From: Algibacter lectus
GTDB taxonomy: Bacteria; Bacteroidota; Bacteroidia; Flavobacteriales; Flavobacteriaceae
Direction: 5' to 3'
DNA: 64,000 nt
NCBI RefSeq assembly: GCF_900112395.1
Contig: NZ_FOLN01000016.1
Coordinates: forward strand, 1 to 64,000
In this document: piece by piece, positions 42,601-48,852 of the stretch
Numbering within the stretch: position 1 is the first letter of the stretch
How the letters are laid out: the number at the start of each line of letters is the position of its first letter
The notes under the pieces: generated by a model
The model's input: only the letters and a program-made list of their open reading frames with translations
What the model was told of the DNA's origin: nothing
Database searches by the model: none
Position numbers and translations under genes: made by a program

Positions 42601-44433
42601 TTCTCAGGATTAGGCGCAGGAACTTATAATGTAACAGTAACCGATGGTTATAGTTGTAGTGAAACTTCAGCAGATATTATAATTACAGCACCTACAGAAG
42701 TAGAAGCAGTATTAGCAAAATCTACATCACCAACGTGTATCGATAGTGCCGAGTTAACTTTAAGTGCATCAGGAGGAACTGGGGCTTATGAATATAGTGA
42801 AACTAGTAATTTTGCAACAGTATTAGGTACGTTTGTATCTAGTGTTACTTTCGATGCTGCTCCAGGAGTTTATGCTTATTTTGTTAGAGATGCAAACGGC
42901 TGTACAGCAAATGTATCAAACGAGATTACTGTAGATGCATTACCTCCTTTAGAAGTAGATTTAGATACAACTAATGCAGCTATTAATTGTACTGGTGATA
43001 CTACAGGAGTTATTATTGCTACAGCATCAGGTGGTTTAGGAAACTATATCTATACTTTACAAGATGGTTCTGGAACCGATATTACTCCAGCGCCAACTCA
43101 AAATAGTCCAGGTGTTTTCACAGGACTTACTGAAGGGAATTATTTAGTTGAGGTTGAAAGTGGAGATTGTTTAGAAACAAGTATTCCAGTTGCGATTACA
43201 GGACCTACAAATCCTTTAACTGTAAGTTATGTTGTGTCAGATGTAACATGTCCGGCTTCAGATGATGGTGTTTTAGATATTACTGCAACAGGAGGAACAG
43301 GGATTATTAAATATGCTATTTCACCTAGATTAGATCAATTCTTTGACGATCCTACTTTCGATGATTTAGCTCCAGGAATTTACCAAGCTATTGTTCAAGA
43401 TGAATTAGGTTGTTTTGTAATTATAGATTTCGAAGTTGAAGATGCTACACCTCTTGTGTTAAGTCTTGTACCAAATTCTACTTTCCCTGAAGTTTGTGAT
43501 GGTGATATGGATGGAGAATTTAGTGTAGACCTTGTTGGTGGCGAAATGCCATATAGCGTTGTTCTAGACGATCTTACTGCTGGTTATACATTAGGAGGAG
43601 CAACTCAAACACAATTCGATTTTACTAACTTAAGTGGTGGCGATCATATTGTTTATGTTCGTGATAATTTAGGTTGTGAAACTGAATGGAATATTTCATT
43701 CCCAGAAGCGGTATTAATTAACCCAGAAGCTGAGGTTGAGTATGGTTGTTCAAACAATGCATCTACTAATACAGTAACTGTTTCTGTAGACGAAAGCATA
43801 ACCGATTTAACCGATTTAGACTACTCATTAGATGGAGGTGCATATCAAGCTAGTAACATATTTACTAATGTGCCTGCAGGTCTTGGACATTATATAGATG
43901 TAAGACATACTAATGGTTGTATCAAGCGTACAGCACTTTTCGATATTAATGCTATTCAACCTTTATTATTAGGTATAGAAGCTGGTGGTTTAAATGAAAT
44001 TGTTGCAACAGCAACAGGAGGAGAAGCACCTTACGAGTTTACTTTAAACGGTGAATCTTTCGGTAGTGCTACTTCATTTATTTATTACGAATCTGGAGAT
44101 TACACGGTAACGGTAACCGATAGAAATGGTTGTATTGCAACAGCAACATTGTATTTTGAATTTGTTGATGTTTGTATTACTAATTACTTTACGCCAAATG
44201 GTGATGGTGTTTTAGATGAGTGGGGACCAGGTTGTACATCAATTTACAACGATTTAACTTTCGATATCTTCGATCGCTATGGTCGTGTGGTAGCTAAGTT
44301 AAAAGCTGGACAAAAATGGAACGGAGAATATCATGGTAAAGAACTACCTTCTGGAGATTACTGGTATGTAGTAAAACTTAATCATAGTAGAAATAACCGT
44401 GAGTTTGTTGGACATTTTACACTGTATAGGTAA
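30604..44433 (+). CDS. sprB: Giant SprB-like gliding adhesin (4609 residues)
   Basis: Cell-surface adhesin of the gliding machinery, secreted by T9SS. The signal ends LQTFA before Gln. Next come a unique N-terminal domain (26-355), a DUF11-like domain (about 355-485, LTKIVEDNTGANIGGQIVEL), and a Cys-rich region (NQDCANESDSCTWNQV). From about residue 790 there are roughly 40 SprB repeats of 70-100 residues, each with a T-C near the start and a D-x-x-G/N-C near the end. A jelly-roll-like insert occupies about 1180-1395. The last 90 residues are a type B sorting domain (NYFTPNGDGVLDEWGP, ending HFTLYR). F. johnsoniae SprB is about 6500 residues. The reading frame is intact over 13.8 kb. Confidence 0.92.
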   Translation: MKKTTYQNKGLAILLFLLSLQTFAQNYVPFSSRFDQDVKGDIVLIGNNILGPSNNAFNNNFEYNNRVNMQYIDIDSDPSTFSSSSADLAIPNPDCYRIVRADLYWAAVNPGSEPITDVKFKGPTGGYNDITGTVIFDAGTSSVDGGNSYSYACHADVTSIVTAFGSVSDLGTYTVANVSSAVGRSQNVGNGTGQSAGWSLFIVYEDPTLPGKSITSFDGFSAISAAQNPFADISISGFRTVPAPAPVRANFAFATLEGDKRITGDRLRLNGSSLSTVDRPSNNFFNSSVTQLSALPVNNRNPNSTNTLGFDTGILSVPNPSNSVIANDATSAVVRLETGGDTYFPYFFAMAVEIIEPKIVLTKIVEDNTGANIGGQIVELGDQLNYVIGFQNTGNDDATELFIRDILPTNVVFDYPSDLALLPPGVSVESYNEATRELLFRVDPSAVEENDPVQEIRFAVTVVATCSLLSNACSNLIDNQAFATYKGTLNPIFTISDDPSFSENTGCLLNPAATNFLADINDCVFEEEVILCGATTELVAADGYNNYTWSTSESLTPVIGNTQSITVSETGTYYVYNEAVAPCQSITQVFRVVNFGTTVTNPVIPFADEVVVCPNDGKELPNIFLCGANDSTSIQTGISDTSSMIWEKLNEASCDAVTNQDCANESDSCTWNQVQTGPNFDADTAGQYRLTLNYAGGCFSQYYFNVYENILEPNVSSRDIYCNTAGEIVVGGVPSGYEYSIDGTNYQDSNVFSVTTADIYTVYIRQVGVSPNPCIFTVPDVQIRERDFTTSVIIEQPLCYGEKGNVILAANDVRAQYNFSIYSGVTIINGVGPINDSSHEFENLNPGFYTVNISTEDGCVHSEIIEIINPELLTATSALTSPLTCSDGEITIYPDGGTAPYFYFINGATDFQTVPTIDFTAAGVFDIRVVDSNNCVATTSITVEDNPAPVFNTSHDDILCYNNNTGEIEFNVTNANGYTLEYSIDNGVTYVTNPVFSNLSAGDYEAILKYSLDGSECFSTPESITISQPDNALTASSGVSELAGCGPSGEGKVRITNPQGGTPPYEYSFDNQGSWITSNEAFVTPGTYTLYIRDANDCIYAMPEITLDPEPVDPTIDISEPEFNCDGTANATVTVTNSELDMFTYNYLLDGVANTNTADPTVFLDVPNGSHTITVDYQLRSVTTYSNLLYENFGYGEDTSSPGINPTYYCFERQVVGSECKGQINIQDGDYSVTAEIVRPYGTWLQPGDHTPATTPATADGRYLAVNIGSSIPATEILYEKFIDNIIPNQPINVEFYAINLLRSGTSGANPDLAVALIDASGNEISSYSTGEIPKSNQWEEYPKTPITLDPGANTSLRFILRSNVQQNGGNDVAVDDITVYQLPRSCVTEVEFPFVVDSGRAFSASITGSENVSCNGATDGSISIAAQNFDSTTGFEYSTDNGATWTTQMTSPYTITGLGADTYDVLIRFETCSFPFSQTISEPGLFEVTASGTPITCITGSTVTASASGGTADYSYELLETATLNLVSNFPSNGILTNISAGDYTIRATDANNCTATTTLTLSGVTAPTATISTSSNFCYNPTSGGSLVVDAAGGQTPYEYSITSGVYQDSNTFNNLAPGNYTVTVRDANGCTVVLPAETIAPQVAVAVELTKELDCTTSPEASISGTISQGYAPYTVALLQGTGTVSLTGNTFSLDTAIAGAYQFEVTDSEGCVVASNVINVNAISTPTVSATQVNVTCNSNSDGSVQLTGSGGSGGYTYSDDNVTFSATNTFTGLAAGTYSFYVKDSKDCTNTVSVTITEPTTLAATANATEFSCSATNTKEDATITIAVPTTGTSPYQYSFNGGTTFTSNNSLTINDNGTTQTFSYVVKDANGCLTAAQNISIEPLNPPTDLSVSVTDITCLATEATATITATNGVGVLQYETISPSPIIVAQQTSNVFNNLTAGTYVFRVTDVNGCYYTESYTIDPVTNITVTGLKLSDVLCSGDTTGSVQFSVAEFASTYAYTINGGTAFTAQTNATITLTGLPAGNQTIVVTDETTGCTATETINITEPATPLSLSAVATNVHCNNYNSQITVTANDGTPSYTYAAVLTGAIPAAADYNSGNVVTVNTSTAANLIWDVYVKDANGCTEFTTVTIIAETGPTVTAPAVSNQCTAASGFTFTVSGTGIAPLSYSINGGASFQTSPTFTVNTPGNYTITIKDGNGCIATSATTTDVYAPLSASVLLTEDLTCSLPVEASIDISVSGGNTTYTYEVSDDGGASYSTISGSPYTTTTAGTYQFRITDANSCDIVTNSVTVTPATDPVILSVTQTQDIACSSEETAAIDISIDPSVGLAPFEINVTNTTTGTDYGTQTSGLAAGDYTITVTDAKGCTDTEAINIAQPDPIILDFDVDPITCAAGGVSLGQIIINSVSGGTANYSYHVTGVNGYDVEIANQPGTSQVFEVVDFGLYEIIITDANGCSVIEQNILVASPPDNLDIDINTTADCLTGGTAEVSIGSLLTGNGPYHFAIYEGPGMVYTSPTSGPWQDEDAVGSEKTTFTGLIPGATYTFIVFDELTGCYYYETSDTAVPTSSSLTTTSIVPNNITCTGSADGTVSFDINSIYGIDTIVNYEIYNSQSVTTTGVSGTGTVPANGTLTVTDLGLLDFGNYIIVIEETVGVNVGCSVVTNSFNITESAIELSITASSTKNETCNELGIISAIAKDGTSPYEYQTVLTGGSVDDTAWGTSNTFKLAAGVYDVYTRDAYGCVRFEQETIIKDPEPTLNTVAPQCFDGTPINITLVEGTGTAITPLTYSIGGAYQSSPNFTITAARTYTLSVQDGNGCIATQTYVVNAPILLDANLSKEIDCTVTPGATIDLTPSGGTGTYTYEVDYNSTGYAAIAGSPYTAATSGTYQFRVTDTQNCIAESGVIVVEDAIIPTLTTVETNVTCNLGADGSITVTATGGVAPFEYSIDGGAFQASNVFSNLSQGSYDIVVRDSKNCESLPVSVTITEPTIVTGSGVLTQELTCGAGNATQQAIVTVTGSGGTSPYTYSFDGGANYTSTNTFNTYNSGTVSAFVKDANGCISATSIDVVVPPTDAPTDLDFAATAITCDVTTSEVTLTVTNGIAPFTFEIISPAASVASNGTGVFSGLAVGDYVFTVTDASGCYYTESYTINPVTNITVSGLLVDDVSCTSGNDGAVDFTVANFASTYSYTINGGTAVTGQTSSTINLTGLSVGNQTIIVTDEATNCTSTATINVSEPALLTLVEATNINANCNVGAQVSVTASNGTAPYQYAFVEDGVVPSTGDYTNSASATLDPATNTNWDVWVMDSNGCTDFIDVVITTDALPTVDVPTLASNQCNLTGDVYSFTVTNPTGVVPFEYSIGEGFQAGTTFSVNNPGTYFVTIKDGNGCTFTNATPITVYDVVDVTSTIEALPSCNVNDGEITVSGTGGSGSYAFSINPSAGITQAGNTFSGLAALTNYTVTITDTVTNCTNTVDVNLDQATPVSFTATAIGVTCLGDSDGVITVDLDASNDNPLYTYAIIAGPTTVTAQSSNVFTGLPTGSYTIEVTSGRGCTETEIVSVGTPTAIVVPTPTVEEFACIANTNTSNYATITVAGVSGGSGNFITYEFIRDADGVVVQSNSSNVYTVTNTLGGTFTINVYDDKGCLGSTSASVNPFISLDDLTITIDNAITCTNDEDVTISVTTSGGTPTNLQFTLEDVVGSVNGGVYSQVNTTGTFTGLSIGNYLATVVNLDTGCMVQDVHYVSNPDTFDLTVDNVVDVTCFSANDGSVDVTFIDRTPTPVDNAGAFNYEVFDYLGNSVTTGTATNAGPVNISGLLSGTYSITATLTNAPFCTVNKNFTITAPTAALAISETHTAITCVTGNNDGSISASATGGWPGAYEYQLSNTGGTVVVPFGAESNFTGLVAGNYTVTVKDSSGCEDSIDVLLVNPTPINLTASADIILLNCFGDSNSTITVTSTVGGQGSNYTYTLNMVSPTVTSSGPQTGTSFSGLGAGTYNVTVTDGYSCSETSADIIITAPTEVEAVLAKSTSPTCIDSAELTLSASGGTGAYEYSETSNFATVLGTFVSSVTFDAAPGVYAYFVRDANGCTANVSNEITVDALPPLEVDLDTTNAAINCTGDTTGVIIATASGGLGNYIYTLQDGSGTDITPAPTQNSPGVFTGLTEGNYLVEVESGDCLETSIPVAITGPTNPLTVSYVVSDVTCPASDDGVLDITATGGTGIIKYAISPRLDQFFDDPTFDDLAPGIYQAIVQDELGCFVIIDFEVEDATPLVLSLVPNSTFPEVCDGDMDGEFSVDLVGGEMPYSVVLDDLTAGYTLGGATQTQFDFTNLSGGDHIVYVRDNLGCETEWNISFPEAVLINPEAEVEYGCSNNASTNTVTVSVDESITDLTDLDYSLDGGAYQASNIFTNVPAGLGHYIDVRHTNGCIKRTALFDINAIQPLLLGIEAGGLNEIVATATGGEAPYEFTLNGESFGSATSFIYYESGDYTVTVTDRNGCIATATLYFEFVDVCITNYFTPNGDGVLDEWGPGCTSIYNDLTFDIFDRYGRVVAKLKAGQKWNGEYHGKELPSGDYWYVVKLNHSRNNREFVGHFTLYR
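36001..37234 (+). repeat. Higher-order repeat block A within sprB
   Basis: A run of about five SprB repeats (about 411 residues) from TITEPTTLAATA to IKDGNGC. It has the same repeat order and landmarks (PPTDL, GCYYTESYTI, NFASTY-like, VTGL) as block B at 39586-40803. The similarity extends one or two repeats upstream of both. Confidence 0.75.
39586..40803 (+). repeat. Higher-order repeat block B within sprB
   Basis: About 406 residues from TITEPTIVTGSG to IKDGNGC. Landmarks PTDLDFAATAITC, GCYYTESYTINPVTNITVSG and FASTYSYTINGGTA recur from block A in the same order, showing duplication of a multi-repeat unit followed by divergence. Confidence 0.75.
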
Positions 44434-44474
44434 TGAAGACAAGTCTATTAATGTTTAGCTCAAAAGAAATTCAA

Positions 44475-45449
44475 ATGAAAAAAATATTTATATATCTATT
44501 CCTTACAGTTATTGCAAACGCTTATAGTCAGGAACTTAACTTACCAGTTTTTACGCAACATTTAGCTGAAAACGATTTTGTAATATCGCCAACCTATGCA
44601 GGAATTGGCGATAACTTAAGACTAAGAGCTAATGGTTTAACGCAATGGGTTGGTATTAAAGATGCACCCGATAATCAATCGCTTTATGCAGATTTTAGAA
44701 TTGCCGATCGTTCTGGTGTTGGTGTGTCTTTGTACAATGATAGAAATGGGTATACCATCCAAACGGGAGCTAAATTCTCGTTTGCTCACCATCTTATTTT
44801 AGATTATTATTCTAAGCAATACTTATCTTTTGGTATTTCTTTCAATATTAATAATTTCAGAATTGATGTCGATAAGTTTAACACTACTATTGAAAACCCG
44901 GTAATAGATCCGTTTGTTACTGACGATAGAAAAACATCAAATCAAAACTTCGATGTTGGTGCTTTATATCGTAATCATGGTTTCTTTTTAAGTTTCAATG
45001 CAAACAATGTACTTGCTAAACAAATTGAAGATTTTAGAGCGTTAGAACCAAATTTACTTTTAAACTATCAAATATATTCAGGATATACTTTTGAAGGACC
45101 AAAGAAAAGTGGCATCGAATTCGAGCCTTCAATTTTTTATCAAATGTTTGCAAGTGATAAACGTTCTGCAACTGATATCAACTTCAAAATGCGTAAGTTT
45201 AGTAGAAATGAAGACTATTATTGGGCCGGTATTTCATACCGTTTTCTTAACGATCAATTAATGAAACCTTTGAATATTGGACCAATGGCTGGTTTTAAAA
45301 AGAATATATTTTATTTTGGGTATTCGTACCAAGTAACCATGAATGGGTTGTCGTCTTATAACTCAGGAACGCATGTAATTACTATTGGTTTAGATTTTCT
45401 ACAAGGTATAAGCAATTGCCCTTGTACGCAAAGTGCTGTGCATAAGTAA
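44475..45449 (+). CDS. sprF: PorP/SprF family outer-membrane protein
   Basis: 324 residues from the ATG at 44475, which begins a signal peptide (MKKIFIYLFLTVIANAYS before Gln). An in-frame ATG at 44433 overlaps the sprB stop (TAATG) and would add 14 residues before the signal. The barrel shows the family start LPVFTQHLAENDFVISPTYA, then LRLRANGLTQWVGIKDAPDN and a C-terminal PLNIGPMAGFKKNIFYFGYSY stretch. In F. johnsoniae SprF is needed for SprB secretion, and the same gene order holds here. Confidence 0.92.
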   Translation: MKKIFIYLFLTVIANAYSQELNLPVFTQHLAENDFVISPTYAGIGDNLRLRANGLTQWVGIKDAPDNQSLYADFRIADRSGVGVSLYNDRNGYTIQTGAKFSFAHHLILDYYSKQYLSFGISFNINNFRIDVDKFNTTIENPVIDPFVTDDRKTSNQNFDVGALYRNHGFFLSFNANNVLAKQIEDFRALEPNLLLNYQIYSGYTFEGPKKSGIEFEPSIFYQMFASDKRSATDINFKMRKFSRNEDYYWAGISYRFLNDQLMKPLNIGPMAGFKKNIFYFGYSYQVTMNGLSSYNSGTHVITIGLDFLQGISNCPCTQSAVHK

Positions 45450-45485
45450 TGCATTAGACGTTGTTTAAATCATAAAATGTTACAC

Positions 45486-45493
45486 TACTTTTG
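45486..45493 (+). promoter_or_regulatory. Probable promoter of MFS gene, TACTTTTG
   Basis: A perfect TAnnTTTG match 28 nt before the ATG at 45521. A TTG at 45461-45463 is 22 nt upstream, slightly longer than the usual 19-20 nt spacing. Confidence 0.5.
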
Positions 45494-45520
45494 TAGCTTC
45501 AAAAATGTAATATTTTTAGA

Positions 45521-46666
45521 ATGGAATTACGAGCTAAACAGCGTATAGCTTTAAGTGTTTACTTTTTTTTATCAGGAATTTGTTTTGCTTCTTGGGCATC
45601 ACGAATTCCTACCATAAAAACGTTTTTTAATTTAAACGAAGCCGAACTTGGAACCATACTTATCGCTATGCCAATAAGTTCTTTAATTGGTTTACCTATA
45701 TCAGGTTGGTTAGTTTCTAAATTTGATAGCCGTGTTCCGTTAATATTTGCCTTTGTATTTTTTTCAATATCATTGGCAATGATAGGGTTTGCAACCACAA
45801 CAATAGGTTTGGTTTTGGCTATTTCTAGCTTTGCATTTTGCTTACGGATTTTGAATATTTCTATAAACACACAATCCATCACTTTACAGAAGAAATTTGA
45901 AAAGCGGGTAGTAGGAGCTTTTCACGGGCTTTGGAGCACAGGAGGTCTGTTTGGGGTTTTATTTTCGACTTTAATGGTGAAGTTTGAAGTGCCTATTGGA
46001 ACTCACTTATTGAGCATAGCCATTTTTACAATAACTGTGGCTCTAGCAACTTACAAATTCACTTTAAAAAATGATAAAGCACCTTCAGGGAATAAATTGA
46101 TAATGAGTAAACCTGATCCATATATTATGTGTTTGGGTATTATTGTCTTCTTTGCAGCCATTTGCGAAGGTGGCATGTTCGACTGGAGTGGTGTTTACTT
46201 TAAAGAAGTTCTAAAGGAAGATGTTTTTACTTATGGTTATTTAATGTTTATGACAACCATGGCATTATCTCGTTTCTTTTCAGATAGGTTGGTAACCCGA
46301 ATAGGTGTTTTAAAAACCTATCTTTTAAGCAGTACTTTAATTGTTATAGGTATTTCTATGGCGGTGTTATTACCTAAGTTCTGGACCGCTTTATTTGGTT
46401 TCTTTTTAGTTGGTTTTGGTACGGCTGCATTTTTTCCGCTTACCATGTCTTTAGCGGGAAGTTCTAAAAAATATTCACCAGGCATGGCAATTTCAATAAT
46501 AACAACCTACGCCATTGCAGGAATGCTTATCGGGCCGCCATTAATTGGTTATTTAGCGCATGCTTTTGGCTTAAAAAATGCTTTTGGGCTCTTTATAGTG
46601 GTTGGTTTACTGTTTATTCCAGTAGCTTTTGCACTATTTCGATTTGAAGAAAAAGTAGAATCGTAA
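45521..46666 (+). CDS. Major facilitator superfamily transporter
   Basis: 381 residues with 12 predicted membrane segments. The start RIALSVYFFLSGICFASWASRIPTIK and the loop SKFDSRVPLI are typical of the YbjJ-like MFS branch. A second half begins PDPYIMCLGIIVFFAAICEGG, and MALSRFFSDRLVTRIG is a second-half loop motif. The substrate is unknown. It has its own promoter and is separate from the spr operon. Its stop is 7 bp from that of the convergent cyclase gene. Confidence 0.85.
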   Translation: MELRAKQRIALSVYFFLSGICFASWASRIPTIKTFFNLNEAELGTILIAMPISSLIGLPISGWLVSKFDSRVPLIFAFVFFSISLAMIGFATTTIGLVLAISSFAFCLRILNISINTQSITLQKKFEKRVVGAFHGLWSTGGLFGVLFSTLMVKFEVPIGTHLLSIAIFTITVALATYKFTLKNDKAPSGNKLIMSKPDPYIMCLGIIVFFAAICEGGMFDWSGVYFKEVLKEDVFTYGYLMFMTTMALSRFFSDRLVTRIGVLKTYLLSSTLIVIGISMAVLLPKFWTALFGFFLVGFGTAAFFPLTMSLAGSSKKYSPGMAISIITTYAIAGMLIGPPLIGYLAHAFGLKNAFGLFIVVGLLFIPVAFALFRFEEKVES

Positions 46667-46673
46667 TAAGTTA

Positions 46674-47708
46674 TTATTTCTCTACAATTTCTATTTCGAA
46701 TAATTTATCCCAACGTTTACCTGTTACAAATATGGTTTTAGTTTTAGGGTTGTAAGCAATGCCATTTAAAACATCTAAACCATCGTGTTGGGTTACAAGC
46801 TTCTTTAATGGAGAAAAGTCTATTACACCTATTACAGCACCGTTTTTTGGGTTAATAATAGCTACACCATCTTTTTGATAACGGTTTGCGAAAATTTTAC
46901 CATCAATCCATTCCATTTCGTTGATGCCAATAATTTTACCTTTATTGGTAAATACTTGTATATATTCTTCTTCAACTAAAGTTTCAGGGTTTAATAACCA
47001 TATTTTTTCGGTACCATCACTTTTATAAATCGATTTGTCGTTGTGTGTTAATCCCCAACCTTCTTTACTGTTAGCGTATTTAAAGCTGTTTAATTTCTCA
47101 AAGGTATTGGCATCGTAAACAAAACCTGTTCCTTTTTGCCATGTTAATTGGTAAACTTTATCGTTTAGTACGGTTAAACCTTCACCAAAAAACTCATCGG
47201 CTAAATTGATGTTTTTAAATACTTTTCCTGTTTTGTAATCTACTTTTCTAAGTTTAGATTCTTTGTGTTGACCTGTACTTTCGTAAAGTGTATCCTTGTA
47301 AAATTCTAAACCTTGCGTGTAAGATGTAATATCATGTGGATATTCATTTAAAATATTATAAGTAAATATTTTTGGAGATTCATTATTCAAAATAGTAACC
47401 GATGTCGTAATCGTTTGCTTTTCACCATTAAAGTAAACAGTAGCTTCTACAGTTTGCTTTCCTAGTTTAAAATTGCTTAAATCGAAATTGTTATCAATTT
47501 GTTTGCCATCTAATGTATAAGAAACGGAATCGATTTTATGACTTTTTTTGTTTTCTAAACTTAGTTTTAGAGTCTCATTTACTGAAATATTGCCTTTTTT
47601 GGCGTTTGTTATGACGCTGAAATCATTTTTTTTGAGTCCGTTATTAGATCCGCAAGCAATAATAATTGTGCTTAAAAATATGATTGTTAAGTGTTTGAAT
47701 GTTTTCAT
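46674..47708 (-). CDS. Glutaminyl-peptide cyclotransferase, plant-type fold, lipoprotein
   Basis: 344 residues. A lipoprotein signal (STIIIACGS, cysteine at residue 19), a beta domain to about 110, then the beta-propeller of the plant-type glutamine cyclotransferase family: PHDITSYTQGLEFYKDTLYE, TGQHKESKLRKVDY, FGEGLTVLNDKVYQLTW, INEMEWIDGKIFANRY and VLNGIAYNPKTKTIFVTGKRWDKLFEI. It converts N-terminal Gln to pyroglutamate. Every signal-peptidase-I-type protein in this window would expose Gln, so this could be the enzyme that caps them in the periplasm. Confidence 0.9.
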   Translation of the reverse strand: MKTFKHLTIIFLSTIIIACGSNNGLKKNDFSVITNAKKGNISVNETLKLSLENKKSHKIDSVSYTLDGKQIDNNFDLSNFKLGKQTVEATVYFNGEKQTITTSVTILNNESPKIFTYNILNEYPHDITSYTQGLEFYKDTLYESTGQHKESKLRKVDYKTGKVFKNINLADEFFGEGLTVLNDKVYQLTWQKGTGFVYDANTFEKLNSFKYANSKEGWGLTHNDKSIYKSDGTEKIWLLNPETLVEEEYIQVFTNKGKIIGINEMEWIDGKIFANRYQKDGVAIINPKNGAVIGVIDFSPLKKLVTQHDGLDVLNGIAYNPKTKTIFVTGKRWDKLFEIEIVEK

Positions 47709-47762
47709 TTTGAGCTTTAAATTTTAAGCAAGATATTTATTTAAAATCAGAGTAAAAAAATA

Positions 47763-47792
47763 TTGTGAATTTTTTAAAAGGTTGTATATTTG
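47763..47792 (+). promoter_or_regulatory. Promoter of SRP RNA: TTG-N19-TATATTTG
   Basis: TTG at 47763-47765 and TATATTTG at 47785-47792 are separated by 19 nt, the classical Bacteroidetes promoter. The start falls at about 47798, the 5' end of the RNA. Confidence 0.8.
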
Positions 47793-47797
47793 CACCC

Positions 47798-47898
47798 GGC
47801 AAGTCCTACACAACTAGCTCCTGTTGAATCCTCCAGGGCGGGAACGCAGCAAAGGTAAATGGTTGTAGCAGTGTGATGTAGGTAGCTTGCCTTTTTTT
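47798..47898 (+). ncRNA. ffs: Small signal recognition particle RNA (4.5S-type)
   Basis: The conserved tip CCAGGGCGGGAACGCAGCAA followed by AGGTAA, with the GGAA tetraloop and asymmetric internal loop, identifies bacterial SRP RNA, which binds Ffh. The ends GGCAAG (47798-47803) and CTTGCC (47886-47891) close the helix and, with the following seven T, form the terminator. Confidence 0.95.
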
Positions 47899-47988
47899 AT
47901 ACAATAAACTGAAATCTTGAAAGCTTATGCTTATCGAGATTTTTTAGTTTTAAAGCGTTTCTTCATTTTAAAACTATCTTGTAAATTA

Positions 47989-48019
47989 AGCGGTATATTA
48001 AAATTCATTGTTAATTTTG
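47989..48019 (+). promoter_or_regulatory. Promoter of SDR gene: TTG-N20-TAATTTTG
   Basis: TTG at 47989-47991 and TAATTTTG at 48012-48019, with 20 nt between, place the start near 48026, about 20 nt before the ATG. Confidence 0.65.
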
Positions 48020-48044
48020 TACTCATAATATCATTCTAAAAATT

Positions 48045-48848
48045 ATGTCTAAAGTTGTATTAATTACAGGAGGTTCTTCGGGAATAGGTAAATCTATTGG
48101 TGAGTTTTTAAAAACAAGAGGATTTATTGTTTATGGAACCAGCAGAAATCCAGAAAAATATAAGGAAAGTAAATTCCCTATTTTGGCTTTAGATGTAAAA
48201 GACAACCAAACTATTTTAGAAACCGTTTCTACAATTATTGAGAAAGAGGGCAGACTAGATGTTGTGGTTAATAATGCGGGTGCTGGAATTACAGGACCTA
48301 TTGAAGAAATTCCGGATGCAGAAATTAAAAATAATTTTGACACTAATTTCTTCGGACCTATAAATGTGATAAAAGCGGTTTTACCACAGATGAGAAAGCA
48401 AAATGCAGGCTTAATTATAAATGTAACCTCTATAGCGGGCTATATGGGTTTACCTTATCGTGGCGTTTATAGTGCGAGTAAAGGTGCTTTAGAATTAATT
48501 ACTGAAGCTTTCAGGATGGAGTTAAAGGATTTTAATATTAAAATGACTAATGTTGCTCCTGGTGATTTTGCAACTAATATTGCTGCGGGTAGATATCATG
48601 CGCCATTATTAGAAAATTCACCTTACAAAAAGCCTTATGGCGATACATTAAGCTTAATGGACTCTCATGTTGAAGGTGGAAGTGACCCAGGGGAAATGGC
48701 TCAGGCAGTTTTTAATATTATCAATACTAAAAACCCTAAAATACATTACAAAGTGGGGGCGTTTATGCAGAAATTTTCTATTGTATTGAAGCGTATTCTT
48801 CCGGATAAGGTTTATGAAAAAATGTTAATGAATCACTATAAATTATAG
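48045..48848 (+). CDS. Short-chain dehydrogenase/reductase
   Basis: 267 residues of the classical SDR fold: nucleotide-binding VLITGGSSGIGKSIGEFL (8-15 motif), VVNNAGAGITGP, and the catalytic NVTSIAGYMGLPYRGVYSASKGALE with Ser, Tyr and Lys. It oxidises or reduces an alcohol/carbonyl with NAD(P)(H); the substrate is not predictable. It is monocistronic, with its stop 4 bp from the convergent gene. Confidence 0.9.
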   Translation: MSKVVLITGGSSGIGKSIGEFLKTRGFIVYGTSRNPEKYKESKFPILALDVKDNQTILETVSTIIEKEGRLDVVVNNAGAGITGPIEEIPDAEIKNNFDTNFFGPINVIKAVLPQMRKQNAGLIINVTSIAGYMGLPYRGVYSASKGALELITEAFRMELKDFNIKMTNVAPGDFATNIAAGRYHAPLLENSPYKKPYGDTLSLMDSHVEGGSDPGEMAQAVFNIINTKNPKIHYKVGAFMQKFSIVLKRILPDKVYEKMLMNHYKL

Positions 48849-48852
48849 AAAC

